A stretch of DNA of 64,000 bases from Harmothoe impar (Eukaryota > Annelida > Polychaeta > Phyllodocida > Polynoidae), in contig OX381710.1 of NCBI GenBank assembly GCA_947462335.1, positions 27,993,772-28,057,771 of the forward strand, given 5' to 3'. This document shows positions 40,888 to 53,799 of this stretch, piece by piece. The notes beneath the pieces are model-generated. The model had not been told where the DNA came from. It worked only from the letters and a program-made list of their open reading frames with translations, and made no database searches. Numbering within the stretch: position 1 is the first letter of the stretch; the number at the start of each line of letters is the position of its first letter. A program made the position numbers and the translations under genes.

Positions 40888-42834
40888 ATGTCTAACAAAT
40901 AAGGCAGAAAAACTGTTCAGTTTAGTCTATATTATCTTGGTTACAAGAAGTACAGAAAATGTTACCATGTGTATTTTGCAATCAAACTACACCAGTGACA
41001 ACCAGCAATCAAACTACACCAGTGACAACACAAGGTACCTTATTGTTCCAAAAAAAAGGTCTCATACCATAATCGTGTCTGCTGCTATCATCGTGTAATG
41101 ATACTTCAGTGGAGTTGGCATTAATATATTGTTATCAGATGTCGTGTTGAGTAAGTGAACGACGGAAACCAGCGTTTCTTTACCCAAGATGCTGTCTGTA
41201 CCAGTTTAACAAATAAAATAAAATCAAAAGTAGATGATTGCTTAACGTGTTATACTAATTATACAGCTACCTCTAGTCACTTTAGTTTTGTCAGGTTAAC
41301 AGTTCAGTGAAAAAGATGTGGGATGCTTTCAATTCGCTAATACCAGTTTCAGCTTCCTCGGGTTCCCACCCATGGCATCCGTCCCCTACCTTACGTGCCT
41401 GCAGCGGTACCCCTCCCCCTTACCCCACCACCACCTCCCGCCCACAACATTGAACCAGCCTACTTGATTATACCCCTCTCTGTCTGCCCACCCAGCGCCC
41501 GTTGCCAACTTCCGCCTTGTGATCTCTCCCTAAATCGATAACTCACCATCGCATTTTCTTGTAATGTTGTAACATTACCTGAGTGTTTCCCACTCGACTG
41601 TCTCCCCTGATGCCCTCCTGATGTGATCAGGGCGCCCCTGGTGGCAGGGGAGGTCGGTAGGGTCGCCCTGGCTGATATGCATTAGGCGCCTTGGGTCCCT
41701 CCCGATCACAGGTAAGGTTATCAATTGGGCTATAATAGGGAAAGACCTAGGCGCTGCCATCTTGAGTAGCCTTACTGTGAGTATGTGTGTATCATTTAAG
41801 ATTTCCCTTATCCTACAAAATTAATCATTTAGGTTTGTAGGCCCTTATCTTACAAACTTTCCCTAATCCTACAAAACCAACGTTAGGGAGGTTTGCAGGA
41901 TACCGGCAATTATAGTCAGGCCCTTATCTTACAAATCGACCTTCTCTTACAACATCTTACATTTTGTACAAGAAACATTTTCTGGGATGATCAATTAGGC
42001 CCTACACTACAAATTGGCTCTTATCCTACAAGACCTATACATACATATACCCAGGCAAGACCTGCTGAAAAGTGTTATAGTAGCCTAGCTTACATTACAT
42101 TCATCCTTTATAGGTTCAGATATTCTACCAGCGTTCAAAGAATATCATTCAACGCACCACAGGTATTCTGCCCTTATTCAGGAAGACAGATACAGACATA
42201 GGTCTCCACACTGTAGACTGTATAGTATGAATATCACTAGCCATTCTATATGTATACACAATATGTTCCTATACATGTCTGTACAGTCTGTATAGCTGCA
42301 GACCGCTGGTCAGCAGTGACATCTGCTGGGGGAATAGTGGGTAAAGTTGTGGCAGTGAGGCAGTAATCCCTAGATGGATGGTCTTACTATGGAGAGGGAG
42401 GAGGGAGGCTGGACAGGGAGTGAGGACAGGGGCGGGCTGGGTGTAGGCTATGGCCTACCGGCCGCTAGTCATGACACGTAAACCATTTAGCGGGCTTAGC
42501 CGGGGATACGTATAGATTGGCCGCCTGATCCGGCCAACAGGCTTGGCTGCACTCCCCACTCTGCGCCCAGTCACTTTGACACCATGCCGTCCCTACCAGT
42601 GCTGTACCGACATCTTGCTGACAAAAATAGATCCAGCATCTAAAAAGTCCAATTTTAGTAACACCCTCTCCAAATAGAATGCCAGTGCTCATGTGTACTC
42701 TATGCATCCCAAACTCCTTGAATCTGGCATAGATCGGCCAATGATAATTACACCTGAGTGCATTTAGCCTTAATAAAAATCATAAAGTTGATTAAAGTTT
42801 GATTGTGTAATTGATTCTGTGCACGATCAAACAT
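40888..42834. other. Intergenic; candidate regulatory stretch at 41330-41760 and a TTATCCTACAAA repeat at 41805-42030
   Basis: 41330-41760 is non-repetitive with motifs such as CTGATATGCATTAGGCGCC (near 41670), an octamer-like sequence. 41805-42030 holds repeated CCCTTATC.TACAAA and the end AGTCAGGCCCTTATCTTACA (41914), shared with the MITE at 49217-49508. No gene is supported. Confidence 0.35.
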
Positions 42835-42839
42835 GATAG

Positions 42840-43590
42840 TATGGCAACTTGTTGCTTCGGCGGATGTTTGGTGGGTACTTGTTGCTAATGGGGATGGTCA
42901 GTGGGTAACTTGTTGCTTCAGGGGATATTGGATGAGTAACTTGTTGATTGATTGGGTAGTGGTGGATGAGTAACTTGCAATTGATGGTGGATGAGTAACT
43001 TGTTGCTTCAGGGGATGGTGGATGAGTAACTTGTTGCTTCAGGGGATGGTGGATGAGTAACTTGTTGCTTCAGGGGATGGTGGATGAGTAACTTGTTGCT
43101 TCAGGGGATGGTGAATGAGTAACTTGTTGCTTTAGGGGGTGGTGGGTGGGTAGCTTGTTGATTCAAGAGATAGTTGATGGGTAACTTGTTGCTTCAGGGG
43201 ATGGTGGGTGGGTAACTTGTTTATTCAAGAGATAGTGGATGGGTAACTTGTTGCTTCAGGGGATGGTGGGTGGGTAACTTGTTGCTTCAGGGAATGGTGG
43301 GTGGGTAACTTGTTGATTCATAAGATAGTGGATGGGTAACTTGTTGCTCCAGGGGATGGTGGGTGGGTAACTTGTTGCTTCAGGGGATGGTGGGTGGGTA
43401 ACTTGTTTATTCAAGAGATAGTGGATGGGTAACTTGTTGCTTCAGGGGATGGTGGGTGGGTAACTTGTTGCTTCAGGGAATGGTGGGTGGGTAACTTGTT
43501 GATTCATAAGATAGTGGATGGGTAACTTGTTGCTCCAGGGGATGGTGGGTGGGTAACTTGTTGATTCAGGGGATGGTGGGCGGGTAACCA
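42840..43590 (+). repeat. 31-bp minisatellite with a 186-bp higher-order unit
   Basis: Units of the form CTTCAGGGGATGGTGGGTGG plus GTAACTTGTTG (31 bp) repeat about 22 times, more degenerate at the left. A block of six units starting TTATTCAAGAGATAG at 43221 recurs at 43407, a period of 186 bp (6 x 31). The minus frame that crosses the array (43442-43792) is an artefact. Confidence 0.9.
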
Positions 43591-44640
43591 AACCGTTTTG
43601 CAGCTCTGTCAGCAGGTCAGTAGATGAATTCACCAGGAAACACTGCACACCATGACCTGTTGCTGCCTGTGATTGGTCAATTGGACAATGTATATGTGAC
43701 AGGTATGTGACAGCTTCTGTCTGATGACAGGCATAGATATACCATACTTCATTTTTGGTGATTGAGGCATTACCTAGACGGTAGAGAACCAATTGAAAGT
43801 AAGGCTAAACCATTAAAACAAAACTAGTCCCCACTACAATCAATTTTTTATTTAATCATGGTAATGGTTGTTAAACATAATAGCAGTTCAATTGATGCTA
43901 GCTACTTCTGGACATGAGCATCACACACGTCACAGACTACAGCGTTGTACACTCCAGATTGAAGGCTAGGAACAGGTATGCAACATTACAGCTACCTTGA
44001 TTGATTGAAACTCGTTTATTTAGACTGAAAATGTATAGGCATGGTACAAATCATGCCTGACGTTATTCCATCTCCAGTTGTGTTGTTATTCCATCTCCAA
44101 AACACCCAGTTTGCAGTATCTTGATGTCTCCAAATGAAACCAGATGGGCCAATGTAAAGTGAAATCGGGGTGTAAATTAGTTCTAATAGCTCCAATGGTG
44201 TTAGGTCAGTGTAGACTGGATTTCATCCTTGAGTAGACAGAAAACTGACATCTTCAGGTGATGATAGGAAGATTTTTTTCCACTATTGACAATTTAAATT
44301 GTCAATTACAGCATTTCTTCCACTCTTGATAGTTTAAACTGTCAATTGCGTTTTTACAACGGGCAGATGGAAAATGGACCCTAGCAACGTATTTTATCAA
44401 TAGATGTGTTGTTGCCGATTTGAAAATGAAGCATAAGTGAAACTCGATTCAATGTATTAAAAGCATCATGTATCCTGTCCAAGCAGATTACTATGTGTGG
44501 TGGGGGTATTCTATCCCTCCTTCATTAGACATCCTATAGAGAGCAATTGTATACCACGTATACCTATTGTAAACGCTGCCTGAGGCATGCTATCTGTCTG
44601 CTAATGCAATTGTCCGTACTATACAAGATCCTATTTCACC
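43591..44640. other. Intergenic, no gene recognised
   Basis: Mostly AT-rich. Near 44275-44350 there are inverted TTGACAATTTAAATTGTCAA and GATAGTTTAAACTGTCAA motifs related to the cluster at 51030-51780. Confidence 0.4.
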
Positions 44641-44960
44641 TACTAAAGTGACAGTAGTCCCATTCCGCCACCACCACCCGTGCCACCGGCCAGTCGCCGC
44701 CTTTTATCGAAGCGATCCTGGCGGCGGTTTTAGAAAGCTAATCTGCATTGCTAATGATCATGCAGAATTCCCGCTACGTGCAATTTGGGACGGGCCTAAT
44801 AGGGCTTTTATGAACCAAATGTCAATTAGATATGGAATTACTGCATTAAGTCGAGACAGCTCCCCATCCCTGCCCCGCCAACGCCCGCTACTTCTCCAGA
44901 CACATCGTGAGGAAAAAAGAGGGAAATTGCCCATGTGTGATTCTCGGCCGCAGTGAAGAT
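44640..44960. promoter_or_regulatory. Candidate conserved non-coding element with homeodomain-type motifs
   Basis: Non-repetitive. It contains GCATTGCTAATGATCATGCA (near 44745), GGGCCTAATAGGGC (near 44792) and GTCAATTAGATATGGAATTA (near 44820), all rich in TAAT/ATTA cores. The open frame 44648-44956 has no domain. The regulatory role is inferred from composition only. Confidence 0.25.
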
Positions 44961-47853
44961 TAGACATTTTGAGTTTTTTTTATTCCAGGGGATTCCTGTT
45001 GATATCGTACAAGGCAAAGATCCTGTTCTCAAGATTCCCTAGCCTTGATTCGATGTTTGAGCATTTTCCTCTAATAACATATTGTGCTGTGCTTTCACCA
45101 AAGCAGTCACATATCGCACAACCTATAAATGACTGTAGACCAGCCATAACCAGCCAGAAAGGTCACAATTCATAATTTTTATGAATTTAAGTTCATCATG
45201 TGTTTGTATTTATTAGTGTGCCATGCACTATAGTTAAAGAATTAAACCAAGAATTGAGCGATCTTAATGAATACTTTGGCTGAATATTTCATTTGCAATA
45301 GTGACACCGACTTGGGAAGATACAGAAACATTGAATTGCCGTAGCCGAGAACACTCTTCTTCAGCCCTTTCGCCCCACAGTCCTGCACACATAGTTTACT
45401 AATTCAGGTGCTGATTATTTTAGATCAAGTATAATATTAACGATTGTGAGCACTATCGTTTATGTATGTATACCTAGTATGTACATATGTAGAACTGTTA
45501 ATAAGCTGTTGATATGTATTCAACTCCCAAATCAAGTGTCACCACACTCCATTCGTTCTTTCCAGTTTCCATTCACTGCATTGATTAGAGTTCCAATGAG
45601 CACACTGGCAGAGGTACTCTGCAATCCCGAGAACTAGCTGACAACACCTGATTTCCCATTCACCACTACACCAGTTGGACGCTGATTCCAGTGGGTATGG
45701 GCGCCTTATTCAGAATTCTAACCTTGCAACTCTCATCACCACCTGTCCACTTAGCCCCCTTCCCCCTCCGCCCCCACCATGCTTTGCCATCTACTACTCC
45801 TACTTGAGTATGTATACACTACAGCCTGGGTATGTACCTCCCTTACCTCCCCATCCACCTACCCCAATGCCCTACAACAGCTCATTCTCATCGGCACTTC
45901 CTGGCGCGCCGGAAGTACAGATGCGTGTAAGCTCTGGCGGCCGTGTCGGTGGGGGCATGGGTTGGCTGACAAGATGAAATTAGGTCAACGTCGGTAATGC
46001 CAACATCCCTTGTCTTCGTGTAGCACCGATGACTTCTGCCAGGACTAGGAGAGGCTGGGGGGGGGGGGGGGTTCTATCCCGGATGGAGGGGGGGGGGGGT
46101 ATGTCTGCATGTATGACGCCTTCTCAGCAATACAAGACATATTAAATTACAATATTTCTATTATCATCGTATACCTTCCATTTCTCAGCAAGCGGTATGG
46201 TTAAATTTGATCGTCTTTTGCATTTGAAGTTGAGATGAAGATACATCTGCATGGAACCTGTATTAAATGAATCATGCCCTACCATAAAATGTAGGGCACA
46301 GCCTGACATCAGTAACTATCGGCCTGCAGAAATGTCTTATTTTTTTACGGGGCTGATGGTGGTCTGGGGGTAGGGGGTGGGTGGAGCCTGAGGGGCTGGG
46401 AGTGGCAGTGGAGGTGGTGGTAGCCCGACGGGGCAGGGCAGGACGGCTAAGCCCCCTGGTGCACGGAATACCAATCAGCACGGGCCGATTGGCAATCGGG
46501 CCGATCCGGAGGGCGAACCCGGAGAAAAGCGATGGACTGTCAGCGCCCCTGCTGGAGGGTCGAGCTGATTAGAGGCGGGTTGTCGGGGTGGGGGCTTGTG
46601 TTTGTTTTTCGGAGCTAAATAAAGGATTGGGATGCTGGTGGGGAGGGAGGGAATCCTTGCAGCTATCACCCGCATCGACTCATAAACTATTCCTGCCAAA
46701 AGTGACAACTCTATGACTTGCAATTGCTCTCCAACTGCTTTCTTCGGTGAGCGATGAATGGGGTAGGACGCCTATGTATGATGTATAGCCATGACTTGGT
46801 GTCATCCTGGTATGCATTCCCATTCTACTAAGATAATTTCCAATACACTTGTTCCTATTTCTCCCTCTACCAGAAAGTATATTATCTTCTTTTCGTACAG
46901 TTGTTACTGTATAGTGCGCGGTGCATCTGCCATAGGCCCTATAAGTTGACTATAGTGTTATCAAGTTCATTTCAGGTAAAAGGAACAGTAATGTGAGAGC
47001 ACTGATTGATATCTTTCCATGTATAACCTAATACAGTGCCCTTCAATTATATTGAAATACAATAGAAGTTAGAAAGGTCTACAGCTGCTCTCTCAGTTGC
47101 CAATCTCCGATTGTCAAGGGGAATAACTGAGAGCAATCCTTATTTAATCGAAGTCATTTGCACACACAGACAAATGTAGAAACACACACACAGCTAATCT
47201 ATAGTTTATTTATAACCAAAGATGGGCTACAAAAACGTAGGAAATATACATATATATGTACACAACAAACAGTAGTAATCATAAATTTCCCAGAAGCAGA
47301 CATATGACACATGACCTATAGGATATAACATGGGGTTAATAACTAATCTAACGATTCAGTCAAATCTGCTTGGTATTTGATAAAGCAGAGGTATGGTGGA
47401 AATCTGATTAAAACCTGACAGTACCTTGATTAGCCTACTGTACAGCGTAAAAGGCCCATATATTGGTGTCTGATTATAATATCAGGAGCAAGGCCTGTAT
47501 AGATACCCCGACCTTTGTATAGGGTCAATGGGGCTTTAACAGCTTGATGTTCAGAGCTTCTTCACGGCCATGCCAGTCCATGGATCAAGGGGACCCGGAC
47601 ACCGATACATACACATAAAAGGCGGTCGTCCACTAGTCCACTATTATTTACCCAAATCAAATATCAAAAATAAATCAGGTGACAACATACATTGCATTGT
47701 TTAGTGGACGACCGGCTTTAACAGACTCATTAATGAATGATGTATTATCAGCAGAGCCCACAGGGCAAGGCTGATAGTTCACCATTATAAAACTCTGGGA
47801 TGTATATATAGGGGAGGTTTACACTTTACATCAACATAGGTTTATGTCTGAGC
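44961..47853. other. Intergenic; GC-richer candidate regulatory patches at 45670-46000 and 46330-46720
   Basis: Two G-runs lie at 46057-46070 and 46087-46100. 46430-46600 is non-repetitive, containing CCAATCAGCACGGGCCGATT and a CCGATTGGCAATCGGGCCGA-like inverted motif near 46485. Neither patch shows a supported exon. The rest is AT-rich with nothing recognised. Confidence 0.3.
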
Positions 47854-47855
47854 TA

Positions 47856-48447
47856 TTCCGCATTAGCTAGATGTCCTGTGGACAGCGCCATGTTGATTGG
47901 TACCAGTGTAACCAGTCTAACCTCCAGCAACCAGCTCAGCCAAATCTCGTGGCCGAGATTAGGGTACAAGCAGGGTGCAGGTATTGTGAATAGGTTGTAC
48001 CTGGACACTCCTAATGCCACCTGTGTCCAGTATAGTGTAGTGGTTAGCACTGTGGACTCATGATGCAGAGTACCTGAGTTCAAATCTCTTCCAGGCAATG
48101 CCTGGTAATCAAATTCATAAGTATAGCAATTTTGGAAACAGAATACATTATTCACAATACTAAAGAAAATTTAGAAATATGTATTTAAAGGACATAGTGT
48201 TATTTGGCCGGGTAGGGATTTGAACTTGGGCTCCCAGCATTATGAGTCCACAGTGCTAACCACTACACTATACTGGACACAGGTGACATTAGGAGTGTCC
48301 AGGTACAACCTATTCACAATACCTGCACCCTGCCTGTACCCTAATCTCGGCCACGAGATTTGGCTGAGCTGGTCCTTGCAGAGCAAAGGGTTATGATTGT
48401 AACCAGTGGTCCAAAAGGTGGAGCCACTGTATCTCGCTAATGCGGAA
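47856..48447. mobile_element. 592-bp foldback element with tRNA-like modules in both arms
   Basis: Arms of about 250 bp (47856-48110 and 48206-48447) are inverted copies: TTCCGCATTAGC, CAGCTCAGCCAAATCTCGTG, GAGATTAGGGTACA and CCTGGACACTCCTAATG occur in both. TA flanks both ends. Each arm ends inward in a tRNA-like module with A-box-like TAGTGTAGTGGTTAGCAC and B-box-like GTTCAAATC (plus strand about 48031-48095; minus strand about 48206-48276). A diverged relative lies at 18970-19610. Confidence 0.75.
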
Positions 48448-48449
48448 TA

Positions 48450-49216
48450 TGCATGTATTTGTGTTTACAGCGTACTCCCACAAGGAACATGTTCTACATT
48501 GTTCTTGTATTATCAAGACAGAGCCACCAGTTAAATGATCAAGTGTTACAGCAACAGTCTGGGTGGAGCAAGGGCTGGTACCCTGGGCCATATATTATAC
48601 TTATAGGGAAGGATGGAGTTAAGGCTAGAAGGATGGGGTGAACATGTATGTGTGAAGATCCCAAGATTTCAGCCCATACCTCTCCCTCCCAACTTCCCAT
48701 ACAAGGTTAGCTTTAATGAGGGGGGCATGTGATCAATATCCACTTTGATCCCCCCAGCTCAGGTAATTGGCCACAAGTGAATAATTCAACGGGACCAGCC
48801 CCTACCCCAGGTGGCCACTTGGGGGAGGGGAGTCAGAATCAACCCCATCTAAATATAGAATCCCTGCCAAACATACTCAGAATACCTAGGCCTTGGCTCT
48901 GAGATGGCTATTTGTAGATAAGAATCAAAGGTCCGCACTCAGTCTCCCCACTGTTCCTGCCCTTACATTACTACAGGCTGCTCTTGTAAACAGCATTCAC
49001 ACAGAGACTCTCCAGCTCGCTCTTTGCTCCACATTGACATTTAAATATGTTGTCCATTTGTACCATGGCATTCTTTATTTTAGTTGAGAATATTTGATGG
49101 TTTAATGTCTCAATAATATTTTCATCAACGCAGACTTTGTACGATGTAATAGTATGTAAGTATGTGATTTATATAATCACATAAGACGCCTATTGCCTTT
49201 GTCCTTCAGAAATATT
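48450..49216. other. Intergenic, no gene recognised
   Basis: Unique-looking sequence without supported exons or repeats. Confidence 0.35.
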
Positions 49217-49508
49217 AGTCAGGCCCTTATTCTAAAATATTGCTTTTATCCTACGAAAGTATTACCGACGTCCTACAGAAATATTGCAGTTGTATTCTCA
49301 ATCAGTTAATTGCTCTACAAATTGTTCTGTATGCTACACAAATGCCATTCTCTGATCTTATCTTATCTGACCTTATCTCAAAAGATCAAAATCACATGGA
49401 CAGGTTAAATTGTAACTCTCAATTTGTACACCTTTGCAGGATAAAGGCAAGTTTGTAGGATAAACGTTTTGTAGTATAAAGGCAATCGTGTAAGATAGGG
49501 GCCTGACT
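49217..49508. mobile_element. 292-bp MITE with AGTCAGGC ends
   Basis: Left AGTCAGGCCCTTAT.CTA and right TAGATA-like AGGGGCCTGACT are inverted; the interior has TTATCCTACRAA and TTTGTAGGATAAA motifs in both orientations. Shares its end with 41914-41936. The target duplication is unclear. Confidence 0.55.
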
Positions 49509-51029
49509 GAAACATCTTATCCTACAAATCCGTAGTGTTATCCTTAATAGGATGATGCTGTTTTGTAGGATAAAGGCCTCAGAAGCCTCTCCTGTTACTA
49601 GCTTAAAATTACAAGAAACTAAGAAGGAATATGGGTGATTTAAACACACTCCTTTTCGGTATAATAGGCAGCAGTCTCAGGCTTCAGATGCAGACCTCAA
49701 TTACAAGGAGACACAGTGGCCATTATCTGCAAGGGTTCATTTTTAGCTTGAATGTGTATTCTATTGCCATTGCCTCTCATGATCGTTGCACCGTATAGAT
49801 AAGAGGCAACACAAATGGAATACACATTGAAGCTCAGGATGTTATTTGTGGAACCCTTGCCTATGTTAACGTCACAACCCTCAGCGCCCACTCCTGTCTT
49901 TTTATCTTTAGATACTTCTGCCCATACATCAACCGGTATCACCTCTAGTTCCTACTATATCCACCTACCTTTCCATCCCAACATAATGTTTGGGTAACCT
50001 ACTCGATGGTCATGCCTATCTATAGCCACTCAAATACTGGTAATTCTAATTGGTACTTCTAGGATTTGCCTTTCCTGGGATTAGCCAGACCTCAGTTACT
50101 TCGTTTTAGATTATCCTATGTCATCCAAATGTAATTAACACTCAAATTGGAACTAAGTGCAGTATAGTAATAAAGATCTATCATTCTGAACCTAGATTAA
50201 TTATTTAAATGGAGTTACGGTGGGTTAGGTGTTTGTTATTGGGTACACAATTATTGTTATGAACAGTACATCACTATTCATCTATTTATCAAACTGCATT
50301 GAGCAGTTTTAAACCCATATAACGTCTTTCAATGCCCATTCGTGAACTCTAATGGTTATATCAAGCATCACCGCTAGAGGTTATCATGGGAAGATTGCAT
50401 TGTGTAACGCGTCTTGGGCTGCCTGGGGCAATTAAAGGAAGTCCCCAAAATAGCAATACATAATTATCGATGGTTTTCTCCAGTTTCCACTGTTATAATT
50501 ATTAGAAAACTTATGACGCCACACACACATTTATCAGCTTACTTTTCATTTAGCCTGGTAACGTTAGCCCCTAGCTCGTCTTTAAAATCGATTTAAAAGT
50601 AGCCATCATGAATTTACATAATGTCATGATAGGCATTGCTTTGAACTTTGCTACACGCGAAATATTTAGAAAGAGCCCGACATAATGCATGGGACTGAAG
50701 ACATATATCTTTTCAGTGATTGCCTAACAAGTGCCCTTTCCCATTTCTCTCGAAAAGTCGTCTTTATGTGGCTTGGAATCTGATTTACTATTGGCCAATT
50801 CATTTAGATTCATGGCCAATCTAAGCAGGTTTACATGTTGAGGTGTTAAAATATCCTCAATAACTCAGCAAGATTGGTACCTGAACCTAAAAGAAACGAA
50901 TTCATGCTTGATATTTTAGCAAGGAATACGTTATGGCACTTGTATGAAATAGCAAGAAAAATTCATTTTTACTGTTACATAATTCTGTTTGCTTGTTAAT
51001 TCAAGACATAATGTACTGTTAATAATAGC
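49509..51029. other. Intergenic, no gene recognised
   Basis: Mixed AT-rich sequence; short frames only. A few non-repetitive blocks (near 49860-49960 and 50440-50540) could be regulatory, but nothing specific supports this. Confidence 0.35.
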
Positions 51030-51780
51030 TATCAATGATAGAACAGCATTGGCAGTTCCAACGGTCAATACCAGAATGAAATGTTCGAACTATAAATAAG
51101 AGAAACCAATTGTCTAATGGACAGTTCTAGATGAAACTGCAAACTGTCAATGATAGCATTTATTCTGGTATCAACAGTTAGAACTGTCAATAAGGGATCT
51201 TTATTCTCTTATTGACAGCTGAACTGTTAACAGTTGACTTATTATGATCTTGCTATCGGTAGTTCAAACTGCCATTAGTGGAAATGTTTCCTCTTATTGG
51301 CAGTCTAAACTGTAGATACCATACCATCATGCGGGGCTGGTATATGCATTTTTCAAAAACACAAAAAAGGTGTCCCATTCAAAAAACCTCATTGGAATAG
51401 GTTGATCAGTTTAAAAAAAATCTGGCTAAGTAGATACATACATATATTAAGTTACACTCCATATCATATTCAATATTAGAAAAGGTTACCTCTAAGCATG
51501 ATAACAAGTGCAATTATAATCTCATCATATAGATAAATATCTCATGATTTGCTTGTGCTGTCACCTGGTGTGGAGTTCCTGTGGGTAGCTGGTTAGTAAA
51601 AAGTTAGTCATAGTTTAGCAAAATCTTAGTTTGATTTGATAATGCTGATAAGTTAGTGGTTTTGACTAAGATATATTAGCATTGACTAACCCCCGGAATT
51701 TTCAGTGTATTGACCATTCAACACCTGAATTGTCAATAGTGTGTTCACTCTCTTATTGACAGCTTCTTACCATAAATGCT
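51030..51780. repeat. Array of short inverted motifs ATTGACAGTT/AACTGTCAAT
   Basis: Repeated TTGACAG(T/C)T.GAACTGT.AA palindromic modules at irregular spacing of about 50-70 bp (51045-51310) and again near 51710-51765, with a related pair at 44280-44350. Likely the remains of a foldback repeat. Confidence 0.5.
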
Positions 51781-52372
51781 TATAGTGGGATTTATGTATC
51801 TTAGTTATCAGTTTCTAATGGATCTTTTTTTCGAACCGAGGGAGATCTTCTCACTTTAATTAAATTATCCCGGGTTTATTGGATGGGAACTTTTGGTTTT
51901 GATACTTTTGATTCGGCCAATAATAAAGGGGGAACACCAATAATGGCGAGCATTTGCATGGAAAAGATACATTTATCTGTATGCATAGAACCCCCTCAGA
52001 TTTCCCACCAGGTAATGTACACCAGAATGGTAGTTACTATAGAATCGGTACAATGTGTGGTCCCCATTGATGGGGGATGGCACTGTATACATAGTGACTG
52101 ACCATTGATTGCCCTGTATACTGAACCCTTCATCTGTCGGTCACCGCTAGAGGGCAGGCACCGCGGACAGTTCCCATACGGGCTCCGATCAAATCTCTGC
52201 CGCGCAATATTGTCCATCAGAGACCAGACATTCAATAACGGCCGGTCAGAACCCTCCCCCTAGGTGCTACACCCACTGTCTCCCCGAGTCCTCACAGTGT
52301 CCACTATTATCACATGCCATCCCGGCAGTATACCAACACCATGTGGGTCATGATTGTATAGAAATACTCCAT
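51781..52372. other. Intergenic, no gene recognised
   Basis: Non-repetitive, with a GC-richer patch near 52130-52260. The opposed frames at 51883-52101 and 51996-52235 overlap each other and lack splice support. Confidence 0.35.
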
Positions 52373-52902
52373 GGGATCCCATGCTGTAGGTGTGAGGAGC
52401 ATCAGGTTCTACATTGCCACATTATGGGATGCCATGATTTAGGTGTGAGGGGCATCAGGTTCTACATTGCCACATTATGGGATGCCATGATTTAGGTGTG
52501 AGGTGCATCAGGTTCTACGTTGATGCACCATGGGATGCCATGATTTAGGTGTGAGGAGCATCAGGTTCTTCATTGCCACATTATGGGATGCCATGATTTA
52601 GGTGTGAGGGGCATCAGGTTCTACGTTGATGCACCATGGGATGCCATGATTTAGGTGTGAGGAGCATCAGGTTCTACGTTGCCACATTATGGGATGCCAT
52701 GATTTAGGTGTGAGGGGCATCAGGTTCTACATTGCCACATTATGGGATGCCATGATTTAGGTGTGAGGGGCATCAGGTTCTACGTTGATGCACCATGGGA
52801 TGCCATGATTTAGGTGTGAGGAGCATCAGGTTCTTCATTGCCACATTATGGGATGCCATGATTTAGGTGTGAGGGGCATCAGGTTCTACGTTGATGCACC
52901 AT
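52373..52902 (+). repeat. 53-bp minisatellite, ten units in a duplicated five-unit block
   Basis: Ten exact 53-bp units (GGGATGCCATGATTTAGGTG...). Two endings alternate: TTGCCACATTAT (A) and TTGATGCACCAT (B). The order is A A B A B, A A B A B, so a 265-bp block is duplicated; the diagnostic CTTCATTGCC variant occurs only in units 4 and 9. Confidence 0.95.
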
Positions 52903-53799
52903 GGGATGCCACGGGATGTTAGGACATGAATGTGCTCAAAATGAACATAAATATGACAGTACCCTTTCTATTCAAGTATTGCAATGATGGCTGTCTAAGC
53001 ATTTCGCTCTGGTCCATTATGATATTTACCCTCTCCAACACCAGGGCACTCACACAAGATGCCCGAGTCCACATGGAGTAGCCCGAGGGTCGGGTTTGCC
53101 CATTCATTACTTCTTCGTTTGTGTTGTTTATCAATGTTTCAGCACCCCTCTGCTAGATGTTGTTAAGGTTTAATTTGGGAAAGGAAACTAGGTACCTATC
53201 ACAGGGAGGGGGGGATGGTATTTGCGTTTAGAGAAGTTCATAAGAACACGCAATAATCGTTTTTATAGGAGACGTATTGGTAAGACAGAAGATACTTGTA
53301 AACATGACATGTTATAAACAGGTACGGTGTAAATAGTGAAACCAAAAATACGACCTTTCCTATTCAGAGCTAACAGTATAATTATATATTGTACGGCTCA
53401 TGTACACTAATACGATAGTGTATACACTGTAAGGTAAGCCTTACTTAAAGAGCAGGTGGGTTAAACATCCAGGGGATGAGCCTAAATCCTAATTACTTCA
53501 ATTTTTGCATTGACATATTTGGGCACTGAAATTAAAAAAGTGGATGGCACCAAATTAGTTCCTTATGTATCTTCCCTAGAGTGTGTATTAGCAAGCCATG
53601 ACACCACTACACCATAGTATAAACGTCCAGTATAACTACACAAGAGGAAATGGGTTATTTTGACGTTATTTATCTGCAAATGGTCTCTATTATGAATGAC
53701 TCTACCTCGAGCGCTGTCATTATCCAGGTGTAAAGCAGCCGATATGTAGTCCACATGGGACCCGTGTCATAGAGTAGACATCATACCTTGTGGTTTACT
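52903..53799. other. Intergenic, no gene recognised
   Basis: AT-rich. The minus frame at 52919-53134 has no domain. Nothing else is supported. Confidence 0.35.

Noticed and set aside
42840..43590. CRISPR-like array
   Set aside because: Units are contiguous and nearly identical with no unique spacers, and the genome is eukaryotic; it is a minisatellite.
43442..43792. 116-residue minus-strand frame with SYPPTIP repeats
   Set aside because: It runs into the 31-bp minisatellite; no supporting signals.
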